A stretch of 64,000 nt of DNA from Chenopodium formosanum. Lineage: Eukaryota > Streptophyta > Magnoliopsida > Caryophyllales > Amaranthaceae. The notes under the pieces were generated by a model that saw only the letters and a list, made by a program, of their open reading frames with translations, was not told the DNA's origin and did no database searches. The position numbers and the translations under genes were made by a program. The DNA is taken from NCBI GenBank assembly GCA_024500155.1, contig CM044858.1:36995786-37059785 (forward strand), written 5' to 3'. Each line of letters starts with the position of its first letter. Position 1 is the first letter of the stretch. Below, piece by piece: positions 24,731 to 37,500 of the stretch.

Positions 24731-25010
24731 CTTAATTACTTTACCCAAATAAACACTTATCGAAATTAACCTAAACTAAACTATATAGTATTTTGTGTAT
24801 ACTACTGTTGAAATATGCGTGTAATTTAGTACTCGTTATTCATAAAGAGTTCCATTTGATTAGGAACACTAGTTATTGTTATGGTTATTACTACTATTAT
24901 TATTACTCTTAGCTTCTTATAAGTGTTACATTGAATTTTTTTCCACTATTCACTTTATCTAATTTGAATTTTGACCAATTCAATTATAATGATCGTACAT
25001 ATGAAAGGAA

Positions 25011-25115
25011 AATTTGCAAATTGTAGCCATTTAAAGTTCGTATTTTGCAAATTGCAGCCATTTAAAAACAAAATTGCAAATTGCAGCCCAAAAGTTCGTA
25101 TAAATTGTAAATCGC
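25011..25115. repeat. Tandem GCAAATTGCAGCC repeats, probable transposon end
   Basis: Three to four copies of a unit of about 30 bases around TTGCAAATTGCAGCC, the first following GGAAAATT. The layout (AAAATTTGCAAA start, subterminal repeats) resembles the ends of the long-inverted-repeat elements elsewhere in the window. No partner end was found. Confidence 0.55.
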
Positions 25116-25401
25116 AGCCCGATTTAACTTTTTCATCGGTTTACATGTCAAAAAATCTTCAGTTAAGGTTTTAGGGTCCATTTTAGTCCTTAGGGATCCG
25201 AATTGAGCTCAGAATTAAAAAAAAAAATTTGCATAATTATTAAAAGTTTTTTTTTTTTTAGTATAAGAGATAATGTAAGAAAATTTAACGTTATATTTAT
25301 TTTTATACTAGTAAATGAAAAAAGATTGAGATAGTCAGATAACCAAACCAAATTATGTTTTACTTTTTATTTTTTTAATTTTTTTTTTTGTAGTTTTAGT
25401 A

Positions 25402-25621
25402 CTTCCTCTGTTAACTATTATTTGCAACAAAAGGGGTGTTTGCGGACACCTAGGCAAAATTTGTTTGTGAGAGTAAAATGGAGAAAGAAAAAGTTGAGTG
25501 CATGTGATGAGGAGAGAGATAGAGAGAAATGATTACCTAAAAAGGAAAGAAAACATTTGTTGCACAAAATAGTTAGCATCCATTTATAGTATATATTGCA
25601 AATAATAGTTAACGGAGGAAG
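25402..25621. mobile_element. Stowaway-like MITE
   Basis: About 220 bp flanked by TA. The ends are inverted repeats of roughly 25 bases beginning CTTCCTCTGTTAAC on the left and CTTCCTCCGTTAAC read inward from the right. TA target sites and CTNCCTC-type ends are the Stowaway (Tc1/mariner) signature. It lies just upstream of the DUF3615-type gene. Confidence 0.8.
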
Positions 25622-25740
25622 TATATAAGTATCGATGATTGATTTGTAATTGCCGCTTATTTAGAAGTTCAACAGAAACAGTTATCTCGGTTTTTGGCAT
25701 TAACAAAAATCTATATCCATCCTCTGACCGGCGTCCAAGT

Positions 25741-27815
25741 ATGGGCGGTGATAGTGGCCTTAACGAGTGCGACAACTACCACTATACCAAACTGAGAGAG
25801 ATTGTGTTTTGGTTAGTTTTATTGATTGTTTCCCTTTATTTTTCATTATCAATAATCGATGAGCTTTACTATTTTCTCTGACTTTCTCTTCCTGTTCGTA
25901 GCTCGGTCCGGCGTAAAATAAAGCGTAAACCGGACGGCATACGAGCCTACTTATCTAATCTCCGAAGGTATCATTTCTTGCTTTCCACTTTTTTATGCCC
26001 TAGGGTTTCAATTTTATTTTTAAATTTAAATTATTCAATACCAGAATCTGCGTTGAGGCAAAGGCAGAGTACCTGAACCTCAAAGGAGCAAGCATCCAAG
26101 GACAATCATCTGTCTCATTCTTATCTGTTTATCGGAAACCTTCAATCGATGTGATTACTGCATACCTCCATTTATTTTTGTTAGCTAGAAGAATTCAGGT
26201 TCAGAATACCGATACCAGTGACATCGACCTTGTTTTTAGGTCAATTTCCTTTTTTTTGCTTCATCATCTGTCTCATTCTTATCTGATTTTCTCCCTTTCT
26301 GACTCTACTATGCCTTTGAAGCTACGTCGTCGAAGCATATGTAGCTACTCTTACACCACAAGCCAAACGACATATTTATTCTCTTCTCCAGAGGTCAGTT
26401 ACATGTACATCTTGATGCTCATCTTCAATATACTACCTCCGGTTCATATTACTCGCAACAAATGGGTATTATTTGTGAGAGTAATTCAAACAGGAGGTAG
26501 TATGTTTTTTTATTTGATACAAATTCATATAACTAACTGCTTGTAATGTTCTCCTTGGTTAACTCTAGAACTAGCCTTGAGGCAGTAGAAGGGTACTTAA
26601 ACATGAAAGGAACAAGCAACCCTACTAAAGGGCTTCTTCAAGATAAAGTTCAAAAATGTCAGAAGCCATCCATCAAGAAATCCAAGTATTCCTTTAAAGA
26701 TGTTTGTGAAGATTTTTTGCCGAGCAGCAAGCTTTCCGAAGGGCTTCCAGAAGGGCTTCTTTTGGCTCAAAGTATTTATTGTGCTAAAGTTGCCTTGGCA
26801 TCCTATAATGAGAAACATGGTACAGAATATAAGCTTGTTGAACCCCTGGCTAGTGCTCGAATCAGGGAGTGTGGGATTCGCTTCCATTGTAACTTCACTG
26901 CTTCCAAGCTTAAAAAGAATGCTTCTCGTACTGCTCAACCCAACCTCTTCTTTGCTAACTTTCAGTCTATTGGAAAAAGAATATGTGATATGCATTGCTG
27001 CATCATTGACCGTAAGCTCATTCCTTATCTCTAACGTCTATTAATGTTGATTTGTTTACCTGGAACATTTCACTATAAGTCAACTAGTGATAACCATATA
27101 TTTGTAATAATATATCATATCGTCTTTTTGATCATGAGAGGTTGGGACCCTGTGATAACTAGTTTTGGATGTAGGGAGTAGTGTCTTATGTTAAAATCCT
27201 CTTACTTCTGCTTTGTTCTTTGATGGTGTTTCAGCTGCTAAAGCAGAATACATGTGCTGTGAAGATTGTCCCCCAGATCTTGCTCACTGTGGCGAACGTA
27301 TCTGTTGTTACTCTGTGGCATGGAAGTATTTATTAAACCAAAAGGAATACAAGGCTAGAAAAAACAAAGTCTATGCAGAAATCGCTTTAGATATTTTTAA
27401 CCACAAACATGGCACAAAGTATAAGCTTGTGAAATCATTGGAAAGCAACATTGTCCCGGTAAGTTTTGGTGTCTATAAGTTCCACTGCAACTTCAAGGCC
27501 AAGCTTGAGAACCCTGACAGCTCTGATGGTGCTTCTCCGAAGCTTTTTTTTGGTGATATTGTGAAATCCACTATCTTAAGTGAGGGGGAATGTTACATTT
27601 TGGATGGTAAGTTCATTTACTGACTCAGCTCTGATCCCTTGCTACTTCACATAGGTTTTGGTTTGGATTAGCTGCTTCATGCTATAATTTTACATGTTTT
27701 TGTTTGGTTTGCTGCATGTTCAGATACTGAAGGTCTGGTTGATCAATGCTCAATTTGCCGACAGGGTATCTTTCATCCTGCCCATTACAGAATTCCGGTT
27801 ATTCCCCATGATTAG
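25741..27815 (+). CDS. DUF3615-type protein gene with repeated exons
   Basis: Function unknown. Exons 25741-25811, 25902-25967, 26569-27011, 27235-27606 and 27724-27815 join in phase (347 aa). Two consecutive exons each encode a copy of the same domain: AxxALxxYNxKHGTEYKLVEPL followed by an FHCNF strand and LFFANF/LFFGDI. These match the DUF3615 pattern (about residues 95-190 and 200-310). The last exon ends in CSICRQGIFHP, a Cys/His cluster known from this family. A further exon-like stretch at 26045 has the same phase as 26569 and homologous coding (ICVEAKAEYLNLKG versus TSLEAVEGYLNMKG). It may be an alternative exon, but I could not find its donor. The ATG at 25741 is the first that gives an open frame into exon 2. 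Domain recognition is from memory, and expression is unproven. Confidence 0.6.
26433..26500. mobile_element. Very short Stowaway-like MITE
   Basis: About 70 bp flanked by TA. The two arms are almost complementary over their whole length, starting CTACCTCCGGTT on the left and CTACCTCCTGTTTG read inward from the right. It sits in an intron of the DUF3615-type gene and is essentially two terminal repeats joined. Confidence 0.7.
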
Positions 27816-28099
27816 ATGCCTGTAGTACTGTTTGGAGAACATGTCTCCTCTATGCTAATATATGTTTTGTTCTTAAGCTACAGTAAGGTATGATACAGTT
27901 TGCTTGTAATTATAGAAGTAACTTAAATCTGAAAGTCAGCCACTGAAAGTGTGTTGTTGCATCAGAACTCTGCAGGAAGTTCAATCAGTATTGTACTGTT
28001 TTAAGAGATTATTTCTAACAAATTGGAATTTCTTACACTTAAAACAATAAGAATGCTGTGATAGTATGATACATGTCGTCTGTCTGGTTTAGAACTTAC

Positions 28100-28287
28100 A
28101 GTGGGTGTGAAGCAGCTATCAGATTCAGGCTGGTTTATAGGTTTGCATATATCATATGTATGGAAGGATATCTCTTCTATCGGTCCAAGAAGATCGATAC
28201 CAGGCAGCCTCTGGGTTACCATTCTCCGCTTCAGTTGTAACAAAAGCAATGTGTTTCCCATTAGCAGCAGAATACAATCATACATAC
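28100..28287 (-). pseudogene. Rab GDP-dissociation inhibitor exon remnant
   Basis: On the minus strand, between an acceptor (TTTTTCAG before 28287) and a donor (GTAAGTT after 28100), the translation contains GKHIAFVTTEAENGNPE. After a frame change near 28208 it continues IDLLGPIEEISFHTYD, then KPINQPESDSCF. These blocks are characteristic of the C-terminal part of Rab GDI, which extracts GDP-bound Rab GTPases from membranes. A second frame change is needed near 28270 for the VCMI segment. No neighbouring GDI exons were found on either side. It is therefore a degenerate fragment, with splice sites suggesting a genomic rather than an mRNA-derived copy. Confidence 0.72.
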
Positions 28288-28747
28288 CTGAAAAAAATAT
28301 CAGTTAATATTAGAGTGGTTATATACTTATCTACACAGGATAATAAGGCTTCATTGTTTTCGCCCAAAAAACCCTTGTCTGAATCTCTTAGCCCTTGTAC
28401 AAACTTGTTTTTCTTTATTAGAATTTATGGAGCCTTATTCTCAGCACTCATTTTAGTTGTGACTGGAACTTGGATAGAAATTAGATTACTCATATATCAC
28501 AACTCTATGGGATAGCATAGGCGCATTAGCAGTCATAGCACACAACAGACACCCCATGTTATGAATATTTTCCTGGATAAAAGCATAGAACAAAGTAATA
28601 CAAACTGCCTTTGCAAATTGCAACACATGACATTGGTATGCAAAAAGATTTCAGATTTCACATACATGTGTAGATCTTTGGTTTCTGGGATTGGGTGACT
28701 CATTATAACTTTCGAAACAAAAGTCCAATACGATTAACAGCAAAGTT

Positions 28748-28787
28748 ACATAAGTCATTTTTTTTAATGAGGAAATCACATTAGTCA
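28748..28787 (-). repeat. Short poly(A) insertion (minus strand) with 10-bp direct repeat
   Basis: ACATAAGTCA (28748-28757) and ACATTAGTCA (28778-28787) bracket eight T followed by AATGAGGAAATC. On the minus strand the insert is GATTTCCTCATT plus poly(A), a possible tail-only retroposition. Confidence 0.45.
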
Positions 28788-28821
28788 CTTAAACTTAGAA
28801 ACATCACAAGCAGAGTGGTAT

Positions 28822-29175
28822 GAGTTTTGAATTAGGAATGGAGTTAAGGTGATATCGGGTTGTAAACTTGTAACTTGATACTTAATAATTAATACAATGT
28901 GTTTAGTTCAATTTTGGAATGGAATCTCTCACTATTTTCTCCTTTTATTTGATACCTACGAGAATGAAATGAGCCAAACTCACCTCCCCCAAGGTTTCTA
29001 AACCTCATACCTCATGGGTTTTGAATTAGGAATGGGGTTAAGGTGATATCGGGTTGTAACTTGATACTTAATAATTAATATCATGTGTTTGGTTCAATTT
29101 TGGAATGGAATCTCTCACTATTTTCTCACCTTCCCCAAGGTTTCTATCCCCATACCTTATGAATTTGAGGTATGG
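28822..29175. repeat. Imperfect tandem duplication of about 190 bp
   Basis: A block starting TTTTGAATTAGGAATGG and containing GGTGATATCGGGTTGTAA, TTTTGGAATGGAATCTC and CCCCAAGGTTTCTA occurs at about 28822-29015 and again, shorter, at 29016-29175. It ends near ACCAAACACCCTC, which looks like a MITE terminus. Confidence 0.7.
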
Positions 29176-29609
29176 GTTTTAAATTCATACTTTTGACAAC
29201 TAAACATACGGTATGAGTTTTAGTCATTTTAAACTCATATCTCATACTTATATTCCGCGAACCAAACACCCTCTAAGTGTTTGAACACAAATTCAAAACA
29301 AACATTCGTATTGCATAGGAAATATACACTTTAATTACTCCCAACTTTCAACTTTGCCCAATTTACTTTACTTAATCCTAACATTCGATTGTTCTGTAAT
29401 ACTCCAAACTCCTAAGTCCTACCTTTCACTAACATTTTCTTTCTTCAATCCCAATTATAGATTACCTCAATAAAAGGTTAAATATTTTTTAAAAACAAAT
29501 TATTTACCACGTGATGCATGTCAATAAACTAAAAAAAAAATAAAATTAAATCAACTAAATTGAAAATCCAATAAAGGGAAAAAAAAAACCAAAAAACACA
29601 AACTACCAG

Positions 29610-30530
29610 CTTATAACACTAGTGGCCTCCCCTTTTCCAGCCGACCATCCCCCTCCCCTGAACCACCATCTTCGATCCAAATCCCACAATTCCTCTCACC
29701 CCATTTTTGTTTCTATTCTTTGGCATATGGAGGAGAGAGAAAGGGAGCTAGGTTTGGGTGGTTTCTGGGTGGGGGAAGGAGGCAAGGTGGTTTCGGTAGC
29801 TGGGGTGTGGGATAAGGGTGGTTTCGGGGGTGGGTTTTTGGTTAATAGTGGCGTATTAGAGGACAGGGGTTTGATTATGGGTTGTTTCAAGAGTGGAGGG
29901 AAGGACGGGGCCGGTTTTGACAATGGAGCTGTGGAGGAGGGATGATTCCGGTGGTGACCCAAGGGAAGGGTATTTTTTTTGAAGATGGAGGTGGGCCTGA
30001 CCACCATAGTGGTTGTGGGCTGTGTCGAATGTTGAGATTATTTAAAGGAAAAATTGTCAAAAATAATACAACCTTTAAGCGGTCAGCCAAAAACAAGTCA
30101 ACCTTTTGAAGGTATTCGTTTTAAACAAGATAATTTACCTGCAAGTTTAACAACCATCTAATTTTATATATTCGTTTAATAATCTAATGAACTCTTAAAA
30201 AACTTAATTATGGTTAATTAATAATTATAATAATTAAAATCTTTTTTAAATAAACAAATCACATCCACCACTAGCCACTTCTCCTTCCCTAGCGACATTC
30301 CCCTTCCTCGACGACCTGCCAACCCAGCCCCTAGCGCCGGTCATGCCCAAATCTTTCCTCCCCCGGAGCTGACGCCGATCTCCACCCTCGCACGTCGCCC
30401 CCTTCTCTCTTCCCCACTAAACCACCTCCCCAAAACCCTCCCTCCCCCAGAAAACCATCGAAAAAACCCTAAGCGAATTAATTGTATAGGACTTTTAATT
30501 CAGAAGTTGTAAAAAAAAGAATATAACTTT
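29610..30530. mobile_element. GC-rich transposon-like block(s), non-coding
   Basis: A GGTGG/GGGG-rich block (29720-29990) is followed near 30049 by AAAATTGTCAAAAATAATACAACC, then C-rich sequence (30290-30480). The 30049 end matches, inverted, the end near 45225, and its layout resembles other long-inverted-repeat elements in the window. Open frames exist on both strands but look like composition artefacts. Confidence 0.4.
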
Positions 30531-30807
30531 AAAATAAAGCTACCAAAAATAAAAATAAAATGTCAAAGAGTGTAATAATATATTGAATCAATGGTTCACT
30601 ACAATAAAATATTGTAGGAATATAATTGGACACCTAGTCTGAAGATTACTGATGAAGTTTTATTCACCTTTGTGTTTAATTAAATTGATAAGGAGATTTC
30701 TAACTAATGTTCGTTTAAATATTATTATTTTGAGGAACCTCTGGTTTTGAGAAACCCCTCTCCAACAGCGAAGTGTTTGCCTTTTGAATAGCTTAATATA
30801 ATTAGGG

Positions 30808-30836
30808 AGAGAGAGAGAGAGAGTGTGTGTGTGTGA
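30808..30836. repeat. (GA)n(GT)n microsatellite
   Basis: A run of GA followed by a run of GT. On the minus strand a TATAAATA-type box near 30890 lies just upstream, as in an LTR or promoter remnant. Confidence 0.8.
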
Positions 30837-30950
30837 GCGTGTGAGAGATTGTTCAAACCCCTTCTTGTGGCATGTATGGAGTATTTATAGTGTATGATAA
30901 CCCTAATTTCAATGGCCAACCTATAGCCGACTCACGCAAGTCAAGCCAGT

Positions 30951-31165
30951 AGCCAGAGTAAGTCACTATCTTACTCAGGTCTAGTTGGCAGTTGGAGCAT
31001 GTCGCTGACTTATGTTGGTCGAGCCTCCAGTCGAGCCCCCAGCCGAGCCTGCCACTAACTTATTCGGGTCGATCCCCGGTCCCAATCAGAGTCTGTCACC
31101 GACTTATCCTAGTTGAGTCCCCAGCTAGAGCATATCATCGACTTATCTTGGTCGAGCCGTCAGCA
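30951..31165. repeat. Tandem repeat of about 40 bp, five copies
   Basis: Degenerate units follow the pattern GAGYMTRTCAYYGACTTAT, then YBRGTYGAGYCNCCAG. One partial unit is inserted near 31025-31037. It is GC-richer than the surroundings and has no gene. Confidence 0.7.
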
Positions 31166-31169
31166 AAGA

Positions 31170-31512
31170 CCACTATGGCCAATGGGAAGTGAATTATTCA
31201 TATACATATAAAATAGAAGAGTGAGAAGAGAGAAAAAATCAAACCGTAAAAAATTAAACAAAGCATAACTGTAGTCTTTACCAGAGTATTTTATAGATCC
31301 AAACCTCATTAAGACATAATGCTGATGCTAATGATTCAAATGGTAATGGAGGTTATGGAGCTTTAATAAGGGTACTCATAAGACAACCCTCGTATTAAAC
31401 AATATAGTGTTACAAGTACAACAAAACATTTACATATCATATATGTACACAAAAACGTAAAGATAACAAATATACATGGAAATTTATAACCAGAACGGTA
31501 ATGTGGGGTTAA
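31170..31512. other. Intergenic, 3' side of IRE1
   Basis: AT-rich, with no open frame of interest. The part next to 31513 is presumably IRE1 3' untranslated region; no clear polyadenylation signal was assigned. Confidence 0.4.
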
Positions 31513-34500
31513 TTACAACAAACTACTTCTAAAATACTTGCCAAGTAACTCTTCCTCGTGACAGTATTCATATATCACTTTGTAAACTTCGATTAGAAGT
31601 TTTGGGAATCGATCTCTGAAGTAATTATCAAATCCTTCGGGAACTGACCCTAATACTTCCTGAATCTCAATAGGGAGCTCTCGATAGTGATTTAACTTGT
31701 TACGTATAACACGAAGTAAGTCACGAACACTGTCATACTTATACCGTCTGTAGCGAGTAATGTTGGTGAGAAATGAACTTTCAAGTTTGTCATCCCATTT
31801 TCCGCCCAAGGCCATGGTAGCAGTGGATTCTAACGCTTTCAAGAGGTCAGAACTGATTTCTCTATCTTCTAACTCAACACGATCACTGGCATCTCGAAGA
31901 AATGAGAGTCTCTTTTCAGAGTCCCAAAATAATGGATGATGCAATACCACATCAGCTTTTGGTCTGCAATAAGTAAAACGAAGTATAAATTTTGTTTTAG
32001 GGGTGTGGAAATTTAGCCTAACAACAATAACATAATAACAAGGAAATGGACTATAATCACCCATGATTATATAATAACCAGCTACTACTTAACAATAAAC
32101 AATTATACAAGTAAAGCCGACTTGAAGACATAAAAGTAAAAATAAGAAAAATGAAAAGAAAGTCTTTACCTCAATTCTGGATAAGGATCTAAGAGATTTG
32201 TAATAAGATCCAAAGCTTCTGGAACATCTTCGATCAAAAATAGATCCTTTTCATTCTTTACAATATTGGCATCCCGCTCAAAATTTTCACCAAATGGATG
32301 TTTGCCTTTTGTCATACAGAAGAAAAGAACACAGCCTAAACTAAATAAATCCACTGCACGCGTATGGCGACCCTCACGAAGTTGCTCGGGTGCTCGCCAA
32401 CCCGAACTCCCACTGCCTACAATTTAAAGTCAAATCACTCTTAGGTATAGGTGGCATACAGATTTATTCCAAACTAATCTATACTTAGTATTTAAAAACT
32501 ATAACCAGAAAAAACGCATGTTCCTATCCCATTATATTTCTCTATCTTATTCTCTAACCCAAATGCCACATGTCTTCTTATATTATTAATATTTTAAGTC
32601 TTTCTTTAACTCTTTCATTAAACTTATACTTCATATTCTATGCAAACTTCATTTTTATCTCCCCTATTCAATTCAACCTTTTCCTTTTCTCTCTCTACTC
32701 CACCTCCTTTATTTATGCCTCATTTTCACTTAAAATTCTAAAAAATTAATTTCTTAATCATATTTTCGATTACACAGTAAACCTATAATGATTTATTGAT
32801 ATTTCTTCACTCATCTCTCAATGCAATTTTATGTGAAAAACCCGTGCATTGCATGGGCCAAAAGGCTAGTATTATATAATCACGGAGTATAATATTCAAG
32901 TACTTGGTAAAAAACTTAGATTCATAAGACAATACTTTACTTAATTATAAATAAAATACTAATGAGGTTTTGTAACAAATTGACAACAAAGTATCAATAT
33001 TATTAGTGTCAAATCAAGTATTTGAGATAACGGGTCAATACCTCAATACATTTTGTTATAACACAAAATAGTTGAATTTCGCTTATGGTTGAGTATCACT
33101 TATTAGTTTGGTTGATTAAAAATAATAGAAAAACCAAGATACTCACAGTGAATTTTGGTGGATTAACTTTCCAAAAACAAAAGAATAAATAAATAAATAA
33201 ATAAATAAATAAAGAAGAAAAGTAGGCTTTAGTTGAATTTAAGTGAATAAAATGGGGCTTTTAATCAAAGACAAAGATTTTGGGTGAAATTGAACTTTTA
33301 TTTGAAACATTGTTAATTGATTAATGGACATGAGAAAGAGCTCCTATTTTTAAATAAAAGTTGAAAAGGTTGCATCAATAAAAGACAAAAATGAGTATTA
33401 TATAGAGCTTTGTTTAGTACTATTGCTAATTGTGGCGATATTTAACAATTAATATAATAGGGTACATTTTTATTCTATAAATCTTTAAACTTTTTATTAT
33501 AGAGGCCAACTAAGAACTTGATTGGGTTAGATATTATACCAAGGGATAAACTTATCATGCTAATAGGGGAGCTATGGAGAGAACGGGGGTGGGGGGAGGT
33601 TGTGTTAGGAAAATGGAGACGGAAAATGGCATAAGAGAAGGGAAGAGCATAATTATGAACACAAAATGAGAATAAAGAAAAGCTCTATTAGAGGAGCTTC
33701 TTTTGAGGGATTGTGCCAACATACAGCAGGCATCTACAAGTGAACAATTAACCACACAAATGTAGATACAAACAAAATACACACCTGTACCATTTTGGGT
33801 AACGGAAGACATATCTTCAGGAAGGCGCTTGCTGATGCCCATATCTGAAAGCTTGGCTCTGACATTTTTATCTTTGATTATCAAAACATTTTGAGGCTTC
33901 AAATCTCGATGTATTAAGCTGATTTCATGAAGATGTGCAACCCCTGATACAACATCTCTGAAAGAAGTTTTAAATAGCTTAGTGTCTAAACATAGAAGCC
34001 AATTAGGCTTTAATAATATATTTAATCCATGTTACTACAGCTCTTTAATCAAATCAGGAGTTCAAGTACCCACATCCACATTCCCACATCCACATTGTGG
34101 CTGTTTACTTAACATTTTAACGTGAAATGGGAATCTAATAGTTCATTTGTTGGACAAAACATAGAAAATAAACTCGTGGACATCTAATACTACACCACCA
34201 AACACTTATAGCTGAGTTTGAGTAACGAAACATTTTATACCAAAGGTTGAAATACTCATGGGTAGTTTAGCAGTAGGCAACTATACAGAAGCAAAAATAA
34301 ATGGAATCAACAATTTGATTTGTAAGGGTCACGCTATTTGCTAGATTGAGAATTTAAAAGCCAACATAAATTCGCAAAAGCACGAGAATTTTAAGAGATT
34401 TCAATTTGGTCAAACTTAACTCTGATATCGTTTGAACCAGGACATCACATTTTAGAGACAGTGTATGATGATGTAAGAAAAAAGAAGTCTATCACTAACC

Positions 34501-37500
34501 TCATCACTTTTAACAGCTGAGTTGAAGGATATCCATTTGACTTCCATAAGTAGGTGTCACTGAAGGCCTCTATCTTTTCCAGTGATTGTGCAGTGTACCC
34601 ACTCATGGAGCTGGAAACTCTAGTCTCTGTGCTTGTTGATGCTTGTGAAGATTCAGAACAAACAGATATCAAATCATTTAAACTACATAAACAGCGTTCC
34701 AGAGATAGATAAACAAAGTCGGTATCAGATTCCACTCCATAAAATCTGACAATGTTAGGATGCTGATCAGAAACCATAAGATTCTGAATTTCTGTCAGTG
34801 CCACGTCATTATGCGTACGCACAAGACGTTTGACAGCCACAGGACGACCATCATAAGTACCCTCAAAAACAGCGGTTCCGTTGCTTCCCTTCGCAATCTC
34901 ATATTGTGAAATATATAATTTACCAATCTTACGTCCACCAACGTGAACATCAACTGAATTAGCAAAAGAGGACTCATTAAGCACTTTAATAGATGAAATT
35001 CCAGCCAAAGAGCTATCACCTGCGTCGGAATTTCTTCCCTTAGCACTATTAATATTGGTGTTGTTAATTCCTGACTTTTTAGGTTTCTTTTTCTTTGATG
35101 GTGTAGACCTTGATTTCAAATCCTCACGCTGCGAATGTTCTCGACCAAAGACACTTCGAAAAACAGCAATAATCGCTGTGATCAGTATGAGCCCGGAGAA
35201 AATTGGGGACCAGAAAAATTGTTTCGAACTTGATTCAGGATATATAGTGTATCCGCTACGGTGAGCAGAAGGGGGCAAAGCCAGCACCTCGGAGTGGGCA
35301 AAGGAATGGGCGCTTTCAGGAGCTGGCAAAGCCAGAACCTGATTTAAATCATGATGAGCATCAGGTGGTTCACTAATTGGCACAGGAAAGTGCAAATGAC
35401 CAGAACCAGGTAGTTGAAGCTTCCTGTCCCCTGGAAGTGATCTTCGCATGTCATTAACTAGACCAGCCCCAGGATCCGGCGAAACCGGCGAAACTAATTC
35501 TGAAAATCCACGATCACGGATCCGGTATACAATATTACGTCTTAGACAAGGTTCACAAGCTTCAGATCTTTCGTTGTAGACAGAGCTTAGCTGATCTTGC
35601 AAACTATCCACTATGGATCTATCCACCTTTGGACAAAAAGACTCGGCCTCAAATTCAGCAAGTGAGACATTCCATAAAACCTTGCCGGATGATTTTGAAT
35701 AGGCTAGAAATGAATAATCTGTCCTTGTAATTGAGATCTGACTTTTACCCTCATCTCTAATTATAACAGGATTTTCACCATCCTCAAACCCCAAACCAGA
35801 AGAATCAGAAAACTTTACAGTACGAATTATTGTTCCAGTCTTAGCGTCCACTACAAAAACTGTAGTAGCCATTTGACCTATTACAGAAGTTCCATTCTTA
35901 GATAATCCTTTTGTCTCCCTAATCAAATCTTTGGCACTCTTGAGCCTCTGTAATGCATGAGAAAATAGCAACTGTATCAAAGGCAATTTTTATGAATTTT
36001 GGATAAAGTTTAAAGACATTGAATGACTACATTTAAGAGCCGTAATAGCACAAGGATTGATTAACTAGATGAGATGTTAATTCATCTATATAATTAAAGC
36101 ATTAATATCTTATGTCTACACTCTATCAAAAAATTCATAAGAAGGCTTTAATATTTACAGCTAGTCAAATTAATGACTTTATAAGCCATATATCAAATTA
36201 GCTTTGACATTCAAGTACTGTTTGGACTTTTTCTCACATGTTACATTGTGATCATTCTTCCACAGTGATATAACACATCAGGTGCTTTTAAATTTACTGA
36301 ATGATTAACCATTCCAAAGCAACATACTCTGTATAATACTGAAGTATAAATAAACTGACCTATAAATACTAGAAAATGAAAAAAGAACCCTAAGTACATC
36401 ATATGAAAAAAGCCAACAAAAGTGAAAAAGAACCATACTGTACTTCTGAATATATGCTCATGATTTACCTCCATGATGCCATTAGAACGGTCGTGCCTGT
36501 ACAGAATCCAATCATCTCCACAATCTATATACGTATCATCTCGAAGCCCAGAAACATTCTCTAAATTAAGATCAATACTATGCGAAGCCTGATAGGATGA
36601 ATAAATCGGAAGTCCTGTCTTAATTGACCACAGGATCTTAAGCGAATCGATCTCGACTAAAGATAAAGTGCCATCCAGAGTAGCAACAAGCACAGTTTCA
36701 CGTCTGCCACAATAATAGCAGAGTAAATGTTAAACATACTCCTCTCAAGTCTCAACACAATACAAACAAGTAATCTTGCATGCAGTTTCTGATAAGATTT
36801 TATCCATCATATAACTTGAAATCTTCAATTAAACAAAAAGGTAAGTAAATCAGCTCTAAGTATATGTTTGAATTGACAAAAACAAGTCCAAAAGTAGCAA
36901 TTGGTTCATATAGCCACACAAACACAAAACCCCAAAAATTATCTAGACACCATATACCTTCAATTGAACAAAATTGGTAAGTAAATCAGCTCAAAAGTAA
37001 GCACCCAAAATTCTTACATAGATGCAACACAAGTATTGAAACTGGCAATTGGATTCATGTAAACCCTAAAAACTAATCACAACAATTAGGAAAATTTCGT
37101 TGCCAAAAATAAATTATTTAGGATAATTCAATATCATATAGCTTCAATTGAACAAAAAGGCACATCAATAAGCTCAAGAAATTAAGCACCCAGAATTCTT
37201 CGTAATTAAATTGGCAGATCAAGTTCTGAAACCATCAATTGCGTGGATATAGGTTCACGAAATTTAAAAACCCACAAAAATTAACACACCCAATCATCCA
37301 ATTGAATGAGAAATTGACAAGAAATAAACAAAATGAGTAAATTAGAAGAAAACAAAAAAGAGATTAATAGTTACCTGGAAGAAGGAATAGCAGAAGAAGA
37401 AAGATGAGAAGATCGTTTAACCAAGGAGTGAGAATTGAGAGGTTGAGAAATCGATGGTTTAACAATGGAGAGGAAGAAGAAAGCAATCAACCATGGTTTA

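Noticed and set aside
28321..28515. Plus-strand frame after the GDI remnant
   Set aside because: No conserved motif; it overlaps the antisense of the GDI exon at its start.
29622..30007. Gly-rich and Pro-rich open frames of about 105 codons
   Set aside because: Same GGTGG/CCACC composition effect as other G-rich cores.
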